Assembly (NCBI RefSeq): GCF_016107395.1
Contig: NZ_JAAIKO010000004.1
Span: 248,001 to 312,000 of the forward strand
Source of the DNA: Streptomyces fildesensis
GTDB taxonomy: Bacteria; Actinomycetota; Actinomycetes; Streptomycetales; Streptomycetaceae
DNA length: 64,000 nt
Reading direction: 5' to 3'
Shown: positions 43,757-51,835 of the stretch, one piece after another
Layout of the letters: each line of letters starts with the position of its first letter
How positions within the stretch are numbered: position 1 is the stretch's first letter
Position numbers and translations under genes: made by a program
The notes under the pieces: generated by a model
What the model saw: only the letters and a program-made list of their open reading frames with translations
What the model was told of the DNA's origin: nothing
Database searches by the model: none

Positions 43757-45490
43757 GTGAACGACGCAAACCCCCGTTGGCAATACGCCGAGGGAGGTCC
43801 TGAGAACGGTCAGGACCCGAACGCCCCGCAGGACCCGCCCGCGCCCCAGGACCCTTACTACCAGCAGCAGTACGGATACGACCCGTATGCACAGCAGCCG
43901 GAGCAGCAGCCCCGGCAACAGCAGCCGCCGCAGCAGCAGCCGGGGTACGCCGACCCGTACTACGCGGACCCGGCGCAGACGTACGCGGGGCAGCAGCAGG
44001 GCTGGATCCCGCAGCAGCAGCCGTATCCGGACCCCCAGTACGCGCAGCCGCAGCCCTTGCAGCAGCCGCCGTACCAGGACCCGCAGTACCAGCAGCAGCC
44101 GCAGTACGGCGCGCCGCCCGCTCAGCCGTACTACGCGGCGCCCGCCCCGGCCGCCGCCCCGCCGGCCGCCCCGGTGCCCGCGCAGGTCCCCGGGCCCGAC
44201 GCCGTACCGCCGCGGCAGCAGGCCGGACAGGACTACCGCACCGAGCAGTTCGCCTTCGTCGACGAGGACGACGAGGAGTCGGAAGAGGTCATCGACTGGC
44301 TGAAGTTCTCGGAGTCCCGCACCGAACGCCGTGCCGAGACCAAGCGGCGTGGCCGCAAGCGCAAGATCGCCCTGGTGCTGCTGGTCGTGGTGGCGCTGGT
44401 CGGTGGCACCGGCTACCTCTGGAAGACCGGCCGGATCCCCGGCCTCGGCGGCTCGGGCAAGAACACGGCGGCGGCCGGCGCGGGCGGCCAGAAGCGCGAT
44501 GTGATCGTGGTGAACCTGCGGCCGGTGGACGGCTCGGAGTCCTCCACGGCGCTGCTGGTCAGCAACCAGACCACCGGCAAGGGCACCACGGTGCTGCTGC
44601 CGAACACGCTCGCCCTCAGTACCGACGACGGCGGTTCGACCACCCTCGGCAAGCAGATCGACCAGGGCCAGGAGCCGACCCGGCAGGGGCTGAACACGCT
44701 CCTCGGGTCCGACATCAAGGGCAGCTGGCGGCTGGACACCCCGTATCTGGAGATCCTCGTCGAGTCCCTCGGCGGCATCACCCTGGACACCGACACCGCG
44801 GTGAACGGGACGCAGAAGGACGCGGGCAAGGTCCTGGTCACCCAGGGCAAGGCGCAGGAGCTGAACGGCCAGGGGGCCGTCGCGTACGCCACCCACCGCG
44901 GGCCCGGCGAGGCACAGGCCAAGCAGCTCATCCGCTTCGGCCAGGTCATGCAGGCCGTCCTGGCGAAGATGCCGAGCGACTCCGCCTCGGCGACGAAGAC
45001 CGTCGAGGCGCTGAACTCGATCCCGGACCCGTCGCTGCCCGTCAACGCGCTCGGCGCCTCGCTGGCGCAGCTCGCGGAGCAGGCGAAGACGGGGACCTAC
45101 AGCACCGCGCTGCTGCCGGTGCAGCCGAACGGGACGCTGAGCGCGCAGGCCACCGAGAGCGTCGTGAAGGACGTGCTGGGCGGCACCGTGAAGAACGCCG
45201 GGGCCTCGGCGCAGGCCAGGGTGCTGATCAAGGACGCCTCCGGCGACAAGAAGGCGGCGGGCCTGGCCCAGGCCGCGATCCTGAACGGCGGCGTGTACAC
45301 CTACGTGGCGGGCGGTACGGCCCCGTCGTCGCAGCCGGCCTCCGAGGTGCTCTACGCCGACGACGCCCGCAAGGCGGCGGCCGCCGATGTGGCCAAGACC
45401 CTGGGGCTGCCGGCGGGCGCGGTGAAGAAGGGAACGGTCGCCGCGAATGCGGACATCACGGTCGTCCTCGGCAAGGACTACAAGGGCTGA
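43757..45490 (+). CDS. pdtA: LCP-family (LytR-CpsA-Psr) protein in the PdtA position
   Basis: 577 residues; GTG with AAGGGG upstream. A cytosolic tail of ~200 residues is extremely rich in Gln, Pro and Tyr (poly-QQQP), then a basic stop-transfer (RRAETKRRGRKRKIA), one membrane helix (~210-228) and exported LCP and LytR_C-type domains (~245-577). LCP enzymes transfer lipid-linked polymers onto peptidoglycan. S. coelicolor SCO2578, which lies between nadD and rsfS, is the poly-diglycosylphosphate transferase PdtA, so the name follows from synteny and architecture. The usual LCP Asp/Arg signature is not obvious to me, so catalytic status is less certain. Confidence 0.75.
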   Translation: MNDANPRWQYAEGGPENGQDPNAPQDPPAPQDPYYQQQYGYDPYAQQPEQQPRQQQPPQQQPGYADPYYADPAQTYAGQQQGWIPQQQPYPDPQYAQPQPLQQPPYQDPQYQQQPQYGAPPAQPYYAAPAPAAAPPAAPVPAQVPGPDAVPPRQQAGQDYRTEQFAFVDEDDEESEEVIDWLKFSESRTERRAETKRRGRKRKIALVLLVVVALVGGTGYLWKTGRIPGLGGSGKNTAAAGAGGQKRDVIVVNLRPVDGSESSTALLVSNQTTGKGTTVLLPNTLALSTDDGGSTTLGKQIDQGQEPTRQGLNTLLGSDIKGSWRLDTPYLEILVESLGGITLDTDTAVNGTQKDAGKVLVTQGKAQELNGQGAVAYATHRGPGEAQAKQLIRFGQVMQAVLAKMPSDSASATKTVEALNSIPDPSLPVNALGASLAQLAEQAKTGTYSTALLPVQPNGTLSAQATESVVKDVLGGTVKNAGASAQARVLIKDASGDKKAAGLAQAAILNGGVYTYVAGGTAPSSQPASEVLYADDARKAAAADVAKTLGLPAGAVKKGTVAANADITVVLGKDYKG

Positions 45491-45493
45491 CAC

Positions 45494-45539
45494 CCCCCTG
45501 AGCGGCGGCCCGGGACCGGCCGGGAATCCGCTCAGGGGG
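45494..45539 (+). terminator. Terminator after the LCP gene
   Basis: Perfect 12-bp outer stem (45494-45505, 45528-45539) with further GC pairing possible inside the 22-nt loop. Confidence 0.75.
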
Positions 45540-45629
45540 CCTGACCAGGCCTGATGGATAACGGGTCGGGGGCTGTCCGTGGGGCGTGAGACCCTGGAGA
45601 GACACGCCCTCGACCCGAAAGCCTCACCT

Positions 45630-46064
45630 GTGACCGCCACTGACCACTCCATCGAGCTCATCAAGGCCGCCGCGCAGGCCGCCGCCGACAAGCTCGCGCA
45701 CGACATCATCGCCTATGACGTCAGCGACGTCCTCTCCATCACCGACGCGTTCCTGGTGGCCTCCGCCCCGAACGACCGGCAGGTCAAGGGCATCGTCGAC
45801 GGCATCGAAGAGGCGCTCCTCAAGGAGCTGGGCACCAAGCCGGTGCGCCGCGAGGGCGAGCGCGACGGCCGCTGGGTGCTGCTCGACTACATCGACATCG
45901 TGGTCCACGTGCAGCACTCCGAGGAGCGCGTTTTCTACGCCCTCGAGCGGCTCTGGAAGGACTGCCCCGAGATCGAGCTGCCCGCCGACGCCGTCGCCAC
46001 CCGCGGCAAGGCCGAGGAGCACGCGAAGCTGTACGCGGCCGAAGCGGATGGAGACCTGAGCTGA
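45630..46064 (+). CDS. rsfS: Ribosomal silencing factor RsfS
   Basis: 144 residues. Binds ribosomal protein L14 and blocks subunit joining under starvation. The family core LAHDIIAYDVSDVLSITDAFLVASAPNDRQVKGIVDGIEEAL...DGRWVLLDYIDIVVHVQHSEERVFYALERLW is complete. GTG 45630 gives the usual start; a longer reading from 45579 would only add residues of no family similarity. The stop overlaps the next gene. Confidence 0.95.
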   Translation: MTATDHSIELIKAAAQAAADKLAHDIIAYDVSDVLSITDAFLVASAPNDRQVKGIVDGIEEALLKELGTKPVRREGERDGRWVLLDYIDIVVHVQHSEERVFYALERLWKDCPEIELPADAVATRGKAEEHAKLYAAEADGDLS

Positions 46065-46714
46065 ACGGGCACACGACGGGCCGCGGCCGCCGGATCGTTC
46101 TTTGGCGGCACGGCCAGACCGAGTGGAACCTGGAGCAGCGCTTCCAGGGCAGTACCGACATCCCGCTGACCGCGGACGGTATCGCCCAGGCCCGGCGCGC
46201 CGCCAGGCTGCTCGGCGCTCTCGAACCGGCCGCGATCATCGCGTCCGACCTGCAGCGCGCCTCCGCGACGGCCGCCGAGCTGGCCGCCGTGACCGGCCTC
46301 GGTGTGACCCACTACGAGGGGCTGCGCGAGACGTACGCGGGGGACTGGCAGGGTCTGACCCACACGGAGATCGTGGGGCGGCACGGCGAGCAGTACGCCG
46401 CCTGGAAGCGCGGCGAGCCGGTACGGCGCGGCGGCGGTGAGCTGGAGACCGAGGTCGCGGACCGGGCGGCGCCCGTGGTGCTGGGCGAGGCCGACAAGCT
46501 GGCCGACGGCGGCACTCTCGTGGTGGTCAGCCACGGCGGCACGATCCGCACCACGATCGGCCGGCTGCTGGGGCTGGAAGCGGGCAACTGGGAGGCCCTC
46601 GGGGGTCTGTCGAACTGCTGCTGGTCGGTGCTGGGCGAGGGAGCGCGCGGTTGGCGGCTGCTGGAGCACAACGCGGGCACGCTGCCCGAACCGGTGCTCG
46701 GCGACGACAACTGA
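46061..46714 (+). CDS. Histidine phosphatase (phosphoglycerate mutase-like), CTG start
   Basis: 217 residues. Catalytic RHG in RIVLWRHGQTEWNLEQRFQGSTDIPLT and second His in VVSHGGTIRTTIGRLLGLE. Typical small broad-specificity phosphatase length. No ATG, GTG or TTG exists in frame between an upstream stop at 45716 and the RHG motif. CTG 46061 has GGAGA 7 nt upstream and overlaps the rsfS stop by 4 nt (CTGA), so it is the best start. The constant pairing with rsfS/nadD suggests a housekeeping phosphatase; the substrate is unknown. Confidence 0.88.
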   Translation: MNGHTTGRGRRIVLWRHGQTEWNLEQRFQGSTDIPLTADGIAQARRAARLLGALEPAAIIASDLQRASATAAELAAVTGLGVTHYEGLRETYAGDWQGLTHTEIVGRHGEQYAAWKRGEPVRRGGGELETEVADRAAPVVLGEADKLADGGTLVVVSHGGTIRTTIGRLLGLEAGNWEALGGLSNCCWSVLGEGARGWRLLEHNAGTLPEPVLGDDN

Positions 46715-46743
46715 TCCACTCGCCGGTGGATCACCGGGCGGAT

Positions 46744-46773
46744 TTCGCATCTGCCCCGGAGACCGGTTAAGCT
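46744..46773 (+). promoter_or_regulatory. Candidate promoter of the first tRNA-Ala
   Basis: TTCGCA (46744-46749), 18 nt, TAAGCT (46768-46773); transcription near 46780 would give a ~29-nt 5' extension. Confidence 0.45.
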
Positions 46774-46808
46774 TCTTCTCGTTCCCAGCGCGAGCCGCTG
46801 GAAACGGC

Positions 46809-46881
<73 letters not shown>

Positions 46882-46885
46882 CGAT

Positions 46886-46924
46886 AAGGATCCCGTCCGA
46901 TCACTGCGATCGGGCGGGATCTTT
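46886..46924 (+). terminator. tRNA-Ala copy 1 terminator
   Basis: 17-bp stem (46886-46902, 46908-46924) with one G-T pair, then a short T-rich stretch. Confidence 0.85.
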
Positions 46925-46974
46925 GCGTTTCCGCAGGTCAGCCGCGTGTGGGTCCGGCTCTGGCCGGGCGCGGG

Positions 46975-47472
46975 TCAGTCGATGGTGTCGCCGAGGGACT
47001 CGGAGAGATGCCGCAGGGCGTTGGCGAGGGCCGCCCGCTCGGGTTCGGTCAGCGCGGCGAGCAGCCGGTTCTCGGTGGCGAGGTGGTCGGGCAGCACCTC
47101 GTCGATGAGATCGCGGCCGTCACGGGTGAGAGCGACATGCACCACACGGCGGTCCGACGGGCTGGGGGTGCGCGTCACCAGGCCGCGGTCCTGGAGGCGG
47201 TCCAGCCGCTGGGTGACGGCTCCTGAGGTGACCATGGCCGCCAGCATCAGCTCGGCCGGTGTCAGCCGGTTCTCGGGGCCGCTGCGGCGCAGCGTGGCGA
47301 GGACGTCGAACGACGCGGCGTCGAGTCCGTGCGCGGCGAACGTACGGCGGAGTTCGGCGTCGATCACCCGCGAGAGCCGTTTCAGCCGGCCGATCACCGC
47401 CATCGGCGAGACGTCGAGGTCGGGGCGCTGCGTTCCCCACTGCTCCAGCACGCGGTCCACATGATCTGCCAC
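46975..47472 (-). CDS. MarR-family regulator of the EamA/oxidoreductase pair
   Basis: 165 residues. Winged helix core (about 35-110) with LTPAELMLAAMVTSGAVTQRLDRLQDRGLVTRTPSPSDRRVVHVALT, the canonical MarR recognition helix and wing. It has no cysteine in the core, so ligand sensing rather than thiol sensing is likely. Divergent from the EamA transporter with 44 bp between start codons. TACAGT on the minus strand (47484-47479) stands 6 nt before its GTG, predicting a leaderless mRNA. Confidence 0.92.
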   Translation of the reverse strand: MADHVDRVLEQWGTQRPDLDVSPMAVIGRLKRLSRVIDAELRRTFAAHGLDAASFDVLATLRRSGPENRLTPAELMLAAMVTSGAVTQRLDRLQDRGLVTRTPSPSDRRVVHVALTRDGRDLIDEVLPDHLATENRLLAALTEPERAALANALRHLSESLGDTID

Positions 47473-47524
47473 CTGAGTACTGTACCAATGTCTTAGCGAT
47501 GAGATACATTGCCTTAGTGCTAAG
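47473..47524. promoter_or_regulatory. Divergent leaderless promoters with MarR operator candidates
   Basis: -10 of marR on the minus strand (TACAGT, 47484-47479, N6 to GTG) and of eamA on the plus strand (TACATT, 47505-47510, N6 to GTG). Inverted repeats CAATGT/ACATTG (47486-47491, 47506-47511) and CTTAG-TG-CTAAG (47513-47524) overlap both start sites, so repressor binding would block both genes. Confidence 0.55.
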
Positions 47525-48500
47525 TAATCGAGTCCGGATCATCGTCGTGACCGCGCTGGCGCCCGCGATCTGGGGCACCACCTACCTCGTCACCACCGAG
47601 CTGCTACCGCCCGACCGGCCGCTGCTGGCCGCGCTGCTGCGCGCGCTTCCCGCGGGCCTCGTGCTCGTCGCCCTCACCCGGCGGCTGCCGCAGGGGTCGT
47701 GGTGGTGGCGTGCCCTGGTGCTCGGCTCCCTCAACATCGGGGCGTTCCTCGCGCTGCTGTTCATCGCCGCCTACCGGCTGCCGGGCGGGGTCGCCGCGAC
47801 CCTCGGCGCGCTCCAGCCCCTGCTGGTCGCGGGCCTGTCCTCCGGTCTGCTCGGCGAGCGGCTGTCCCCGCGCACCGTCCTGGCCGGCATAGCGGGCGTG
47901 GCCGGCGTCAGCCTGCTCGTGCTGCGGGCCGACGCGCGGCTCGACGCGATCGGTGTCGCGGCCGCTGTCGGCGGCGCCGTCGTGATGGCCACCGGAGTGG
48001 TGCTCAGCAAGCGGTGGACGTCACCCGCACCGCTGCTCGCCACCACCGGCTGGCAGCTCGTCGCGGGCGGCCTGCTGCTGCTGCCGGTCGCCCTCCTCGT
48101 CGAAGGCCCGCCCCCGGCGAACCTGACAGCCGAGAACCTGGCCGGCTACGGCTATCTCTCGATCATCGGCGCGGCATTCGCCTACGCCCTGTGGTTCCGG
48201 GGGATCCGCGACCTGTCGCCCACCAGCGTGACGTTCCTCGGTCTGCTCAGTCCCGTGGTCGCCACGGTGCTCGGCTGGCTCGTCCTGGACCAGGAGCTCA
48301 CCGCGGCCCAGATCCTGGGCGGGCTGATCGTCCTGGCCGCCCTCGTCGTGGCCCAGACGCGGAACGCCGCGCACCGGCCGGGCCCCGGCGGACCGCCGCG
48401 GTTCCGGAGCGCCGGCACCGCTATGGGCGGCGCCCCCGAAGCCGGCGACGTCCGGAACCCCTCGTCCGTCCCCATCGACAACTCATCGAGCAGGAGCTGA
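47517..48500 (+). CDS. EamA/DMT-family transporter
   Basis: 327 residues, ten membrane helices in two EamA repeats. First repeat begins VTALAPAIWGTTYLVTTELL; second repeat includes AFAYALWFRGIRDLSPTSVTFLGLLSPVVATVLGWLVL. Probable small-metabolite or drug exporter. GTG 47517 is chosen from the -10 spacing; ATG 47499 would add six residues and a TTA codon. C-terminal ~45 residues are Pro/Gly-rich. Operon with the next gene (5 nt gap), repressed by the divergent MarR. Confidence 0.88.
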   Translation: MLSNRVRIIVVTALAPAIWGTTYLVTTELLPPDRPLLAALLRALPAGLVLVALTRRLPQGSWWWRALVLGSLNIGAFLALLFIAAYRLPGGVAATLGALQPLLVAGLSSGLLGERLSPRTVLAGIAGVAGVSLLVLRADARLDAIGVAAAVGGAVVMATGVVLSKRWTSPAPLLATTGWQLVAGGLLLLPVALLVEGPPPANLTAENLAGYGYLSIIGAAFAYALWFRGIRDLSPTSVTFLGLLSPVVATVLGWLVLDQELTAAQILGGLIVLAALVVAQTRNAAHRPGPGGPPRFRSAGTAMGGAPEAGDVRNPSSVPIDNSSSRS

Positions 48501-48505
48501 GATTG

Positions 48506-49144
48506 ATGCGCATCACCGTCTTCGGAGCAGCGGGCAACGTAGGGCGCCGGGTGGTGGCCGAGGCGCTGGCGCGGGGCCATCAGGTCACCGCCGTCGTGCG
48601 CGATCCGGCCCGCTTCCCCGAGCTGCCGTCCGCCGCCGACGCACGGGCGGGCAACGCCGCGAACGCCGACGACGTGGCCGAACTGAGCGCAGGCCAGGAC
48701 GTGGTGATCGGAGCGACCCGTCCCGCCCCCGGCAGCGAGGGCGAACTCGTCACGGCCACCCGGGGGTTGCTGGCCGGGCTCACCGGGACCGGCGTCCGGC
48801 TGCTGGTCGTCGGCGGCGCGGGTAGCCTGACCGTGCCCGGCACCGGGGGCGTCACCGTCGTCGACGGACCCGGCTTCCCCGCCTCGTGGCGCCCGATCGC
48901 GCTGGCGTGCAACGAGCAGCTCGCCGTCTGCCGCGCGGAAACCGCGGTGGACTGGGCCTACTTGAGCCCGTCCGCGCTGCTGGAGCCGGGAGTGCGCACG
49001 GGCCGCTACCGGCTGGGCACCGATGAACTGCTGGTCGATGCCAAGGGCGACTCGGCGATATCCATGGAGGACCTGGCGGTGGCGCTGCTGGACGAGGCCG
49101 AGCGGCCCCGCCACCACAGGACCCGCTTCACCGCCGGGTACTGA
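48506..49144 (+). CDS. NAD(P)H-binding atypical SDR protein
   Basis: 212 residues. Rossmann motif RITVFGAAGNVGRRVVAEAL at the N terminus, then ALARGHQVTAVVRDPARF. It lacks the classical YxxxK catalytic pair, as in NmrA/NAD(P)-binding (BVR-B-like) proteins. CAGGAG lies 9 nt before the ATG. It sits 5 nt after the EamA stop, so the two form a MarR-controlled operon, perhaps for detoxification and efflux of one compound. Confidence 0.85.
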   Translation: MRITVFGAAGNVGRRVVAEALARGHQVTAVVRDPARFPELPSAADARAGNAANADDVAELSAGQDVVIGATRPAPGSEGELVTATRGLLAGLTGTGVRLLVVGGAGSLTVPGTGGVTVVDGPGFPASWRPIALACNEQLAVCRAETAVDWAYLSPSALLEPGVRTGRYRLGTDELLVDAKGDSAISMEDLAVALLDEAERPRHHRTRFTAGY

Positions 49145-49184
49145 TCCCCGGGTGGCCGCCGGCCGCGCCCGCCGGTGTGCGGGT

Positions 49185-49211
49185 GTCCCGCCCCCTCACG
49201 GGAGGCGGGAC
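49185..49211. terminator. Hairpin between convergent genes
   Basis: 8-bp stem (49185-49192, 49204-49211) overlapping the stop codon of the minus-strand regulator gene. Confidence 0.5.
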
Positions 49212-50158
49212 TCCACCGGCTCCGCCACCCGGTCGGGCACCCGCTCGGCCACCCGTTCCGCCGCTCGCTCCGCTTCTCGTTCCGCCACGATCTCCGAGAC
49301 CTTCCGCCGGTGCACGGGGCAGCCGATCATCGGCTCGGCCATGACGCGCAGCCGCTCGATCTGCGCGCGGCTCTCGTCGTCGGCCGGGGTGTAGACGACG
49401 ATCCGGTGCTCGGCCATGCCGTCGATGGCCAGCGACACCGAGGTCAGGTTGATCAGCCCGACCGACGCGTGCCGGAACACCTTGAGCCGCGGTCCCGGCG
49501 AGGCGACGTCACCGCGTGCCCACATCTGCGCGAACTCCGGGCTCTCGTGGATCAGGCGCGCGATGAACGTCTCCCAGACCGGCTCCCCGACATGCCGGCC
49601 GTACGCGGCGCGCAGCTGACCGACCATGCGGGGCAGTTCCTCGTCGCTGTTCACCATCGACGAGCAGCAGTCCGGGATGGTGAACAGCTTCAGCAGCACA
49701 TTGCGTTCCGCGCGCGGGACGAACGTGGTCGCCGGCCAGATGTCGCGGTAGGCGGCGTTGGAGGCCTGTACGTCGTAGCGCGCGCTGTAGACCACGGCGG
49801 GCAGCGGGTCCAAGGCGTCGAGGATGCCCTGCACCTCCTCGCCCACCACCTCCGCGTCGGAGACGTCCTGGCGGACGAACGGCACCCCGGCCAGCCGGTA
49901 GAGGTGCTCGCGCTCGGTCACGTCGAGCTGGAGCACCCGGCCGACCGCGTCCAGCACCTGCACACTGGCGTTGATCGGGCGGCCCTGTTCCAGCCACGTG
50001 TACCAGGTGACCCCGACCCCTGCGAGCTGCGCGACCTCCTCGCGCCGCAGACCGGGGGTACGGCGCCGCAGCCCCGGCGGCATGCCGACGTCCGCGGGGG
50101 TGATGCGGGCGCGGCGGCTGCGGAGAAAGGCGGCCAGGGCGGTGCGGCGTTGGGGCAT
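49196..50158 (-). CDS. MmyB-like helix-turn-helix regulator
   Basis: 320 residues from ATG 50158 (GGAGG 8 nt upstream). N-terminal xre-type HTH (about 10-80: LAAFLRSRRARITPADVGM...RTPGLRREEVAQLAGVGVTWYTWLEQGRPINASVQVLDAVGRVL), then a PAS-like ligand domain (PAVVYSARYDVQASNAAYRDIW...) typical of MmyB regulators, which bind fatty-acid-like ligands. The C terminus is a charged repeat (AEREAERAAERVAERVPDRVAE) from a degenerate DNA repeat. Divergent from an MFS exporter, the usual context for this family. Confidence 0.9.
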   Translation of the reverse strand: MPQRRTALAAFLRSRRARITPADVGMPPGLRRRTPGLRREEVAQLAGVGVTWYTWLEQGRPINASVQVLDAVGRVLQLDVTEREHLYRLAGVPFVRQDVSDAEVVGEEVQGILDALDPLPAVVYSARYDVQASNAAYRDIWPATTFVPRAERNVLLKLFTIPDCCSSMVNSDEELPRMVGQLRAAYGRHVGEPVWETFIARLIHESPEFAQMWARGDVASPGPRLKVFRHASVGLINLTSVSLAIDGMAEHRIVVYTPADDESRAQIERLRVMAEPMIGCPVHRRKVSEIVAEREAERAAERVAERVPDRVAEPVESRLP

Positions 50159-50202
50159 CTCCCCATCCTCCATCGGCCCGGGCACGCTTGCCAGGTGCTG
50201 CC

Positions 50203-50233
50203 GGTACCAGCATCACAGGGCTCTCGTTACCAG
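50203..50233. promoter_or_regulatory. Direct repeats between MmyB-like regulator and MFS gene
   Basis: GGTACCAG (50203-50210) and GTTACCAG (50226-50233), 23 bp apart, in the 102-bp divergent gap. Candidate operator; similarity is short. Confidence 0.35.
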
Positions 50234-50260
50234 TAGTGCGCCGCGCGCAGGCTGGCGGAC

Positions 50261-51709
50261 ATGACGAATTCCGTGCTCCCGTTCCCCGTCACCGACAAGG
50301 AGACCACCCCCGGCGCCGACCGGCGCCCGCGCACCGGCCTGCTGCTCGGCATCATCCTGACGGGCCAGTTCATGGCCCTGCTCGACGTCTTCATCGTGAA
50401 CGTCGCCGCGCCCACCATCCGTACCGATCTGCACGCCTCGGGCGCCGGGCTGCAGCTCATCGTGGCCGGCTACACCATCGCGTACGCCGTGCTGCTGATC
50501 ACCGGCGCCCGGATCGGCGATCTGCTCGGCCACCGGCGGGTCTTCCTGTCAGGACTGGCCCTCTTCACGGCCTCGTCGCTGGCCTGCGGCCTCGCGCAGT
50601 CCACGGGTCAGCTGATCGGCTTCCGGTTCGTCCAGGGCGCGGGCTCGGCCCTGATGATTCCGCAGGTGCTCAGCCTGATCCAGCTGACGTTCAGCGGCGA
50701 GGCGCGGTCGAAGGCGCTCAGCGTCTACTCGGCGGTGATCGCCTCGGGCGCGGCGATCGGCCAGTCGCTCGGCGGGGTGCTCGTCAGCGCGGACCTGTTC
50801 GGCACCGGCTGGCGGCCGGTGTTCCTGGTGAACGTACCGATCGGGCTGGTCATGCTGGTCGTCGCGCCGCGGGTGATCCCGGCCGACGTCCGCAGCGCCC
50901 CGGAACGGCGGCGCGGACTCGACCTGCCGGGACTGGTGACGCTGGCTGCCGCGGTGACGCTGTTCACCGTGCCGCTGGTGCTCGGGCAGGAGGAGGGCTG
51001 GCCGGTGTGGGGCTGGATCTGCCTGGGTCTGAGCGTGGTGCTGTTCGGGCTGTTCACGGTGCTGGAGTCGCGGCTGGCGCGCCGTGGCGGCGCCCCGCTG
51101 GTGTCCGGGCGGGTGCTGCGGGCGCCGGGGATGGCGCGGGCGGCGACGATGATCGGCCTGGCGATGGCGGTCAACGCGGGCTTCCTGTTCAGCATCGCCC
51201 TGCATCTGCAGACCGGGCTGGGGGACAGCGCGCTGCGCACCGGCCTCACCTTCGCCGTCGCGGCGGTGTTCTTCGGTGGAGTCGGCCTCAACTGGCGCCG
51301 TCTGCCGCAGAGCTGGCACCGGTGGCTGGCCCCGGCCGGCTTCGCCGTCGGGGCGCTCTCCTTCGCCGTGCTCGGCCTGGCGCTGCGCGGCGGCGGGCAC
51401 GGCGGGTTCGCGCTCTTCGCCGGACTGGCGGGGATCGGCACGGGGCTGGGATCGGCGTTCAGCCCGACCCTCACCCGCGCGCTGGGGAAGGTGGCCCCGC
51501 AGGACGCGGCCGACGCCAGCGGGCTGCTGGCCACCGTCACCCAGCTCGGCATGCTGGTGGGCGTGGCCACCCTCGGCACCCTGTTCCTGAACCGCCTCGA
51601 CGTCGCGGGGCCGCACCCGGCGGCCCATGCCTTCGCGGTGACCGCGGCGGCGCTGACCGTCGTCGCGGTGGCCGGGGCGCTGCTGGGGCTGCGGCGCGAC
51701 AAGGCGTAG
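50261..51709 (+). CDS. MFS drug exporter (EmrB/QacA, 14-helix type)
   Basis: 482 residues with 14 predicted membrane helices. DHA2-type motifs: GQFMALLDVFIVNVAAPTIRTDL (motif D1), GARIGDLLGHRRVFLSGL (motif A), RFVQGAGSALMIPQVLSLI (motif B region) and YSAVIASGAAIGQSLGGVLV (motif C). Proton-driven exporter of hydrophobic compounds, presumably controlled by the divergent MmyB-like regulator. No strong ribosome site is visible. Confidence 0.9.
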   Translation: MTNSVLPFPVTDKETTPGADRRPRTGLLLGIILTGQFMALLDVFIVNVAAPTIRTDLHASGAGLQLIVAGYTIAYAVLLITGARIGDLLGHRRVFLSGLALFTASSLACGLAQSTGQLIGFRFVQGAGSALMIPQVLSLIQLTFSGEARSKALSVYSAVIASGAAIGQSLGGVLVSADLFGTGWRPVFLVNVPIGLVMLVVAPRVIPADVRSAPERRRGLDLPGLVTLAAAVTLFTVPLVLGQEEGWPVWGWICLGLSVVLFGLFTVLESRLARRGGAPLVSGRVLRAPGMARAATMIGLAMAVNAGFLFSIALHLQTGLGDSALRTGLTFAVAAVFFGGVGLNWRRLPQSWHRWLAPAGFAVGALSFAVLGLALRGGGHGGFALFAGLAGIGTGLGSAFSPTLTRALGKVAPQDAADASGLLATVTQLGMLVGVATLGTLFLNRLDVAGPHPAAHAFAVTAAALTVVAVAGALLGLRRDKA

Positions 51710-51718
51710 GGCCGGACG

Positions 51719-51741
51719 GAGCCGGGACCGCATCCCGGCTC
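51719..51741 (+). terminator. MFS gene terminator
   Basis: Perfect 9-bp stem (51719-51727, 51733-51741) with a 5-nt loop, 9 nt after the stop. Confidence 0.65.
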
Positions 51742-51774
51742 CTCCCGCCCCCGGCCCCGCGCTCCGACCGCCTC

Positions 51775-51819
51775 GCTGCGAACCGTTCCGCTGCGAACCA
51801 TTCCGCTCGGAACCGTTCG
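51775..51819. repeat. 15-bp tandem repeat, three copies
   Basis: Units 51775-51789, 51790-51804 and 51805-51819, consensus GCTGCGAACCGTTCC; the third is diverged. It lies between convergent genes. Confidence 0.7.
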
Positions 51820-51835
51820 GCTCCGCCCGCTCCGT

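Noticed and set aside
47499..47516. TTA codon (bldA control) near the start of the EamA gene
   Set aside because: The TTA is in frame only if ATG 47499 is used; the -10 spacing favours GTG 47517, which lies after it.
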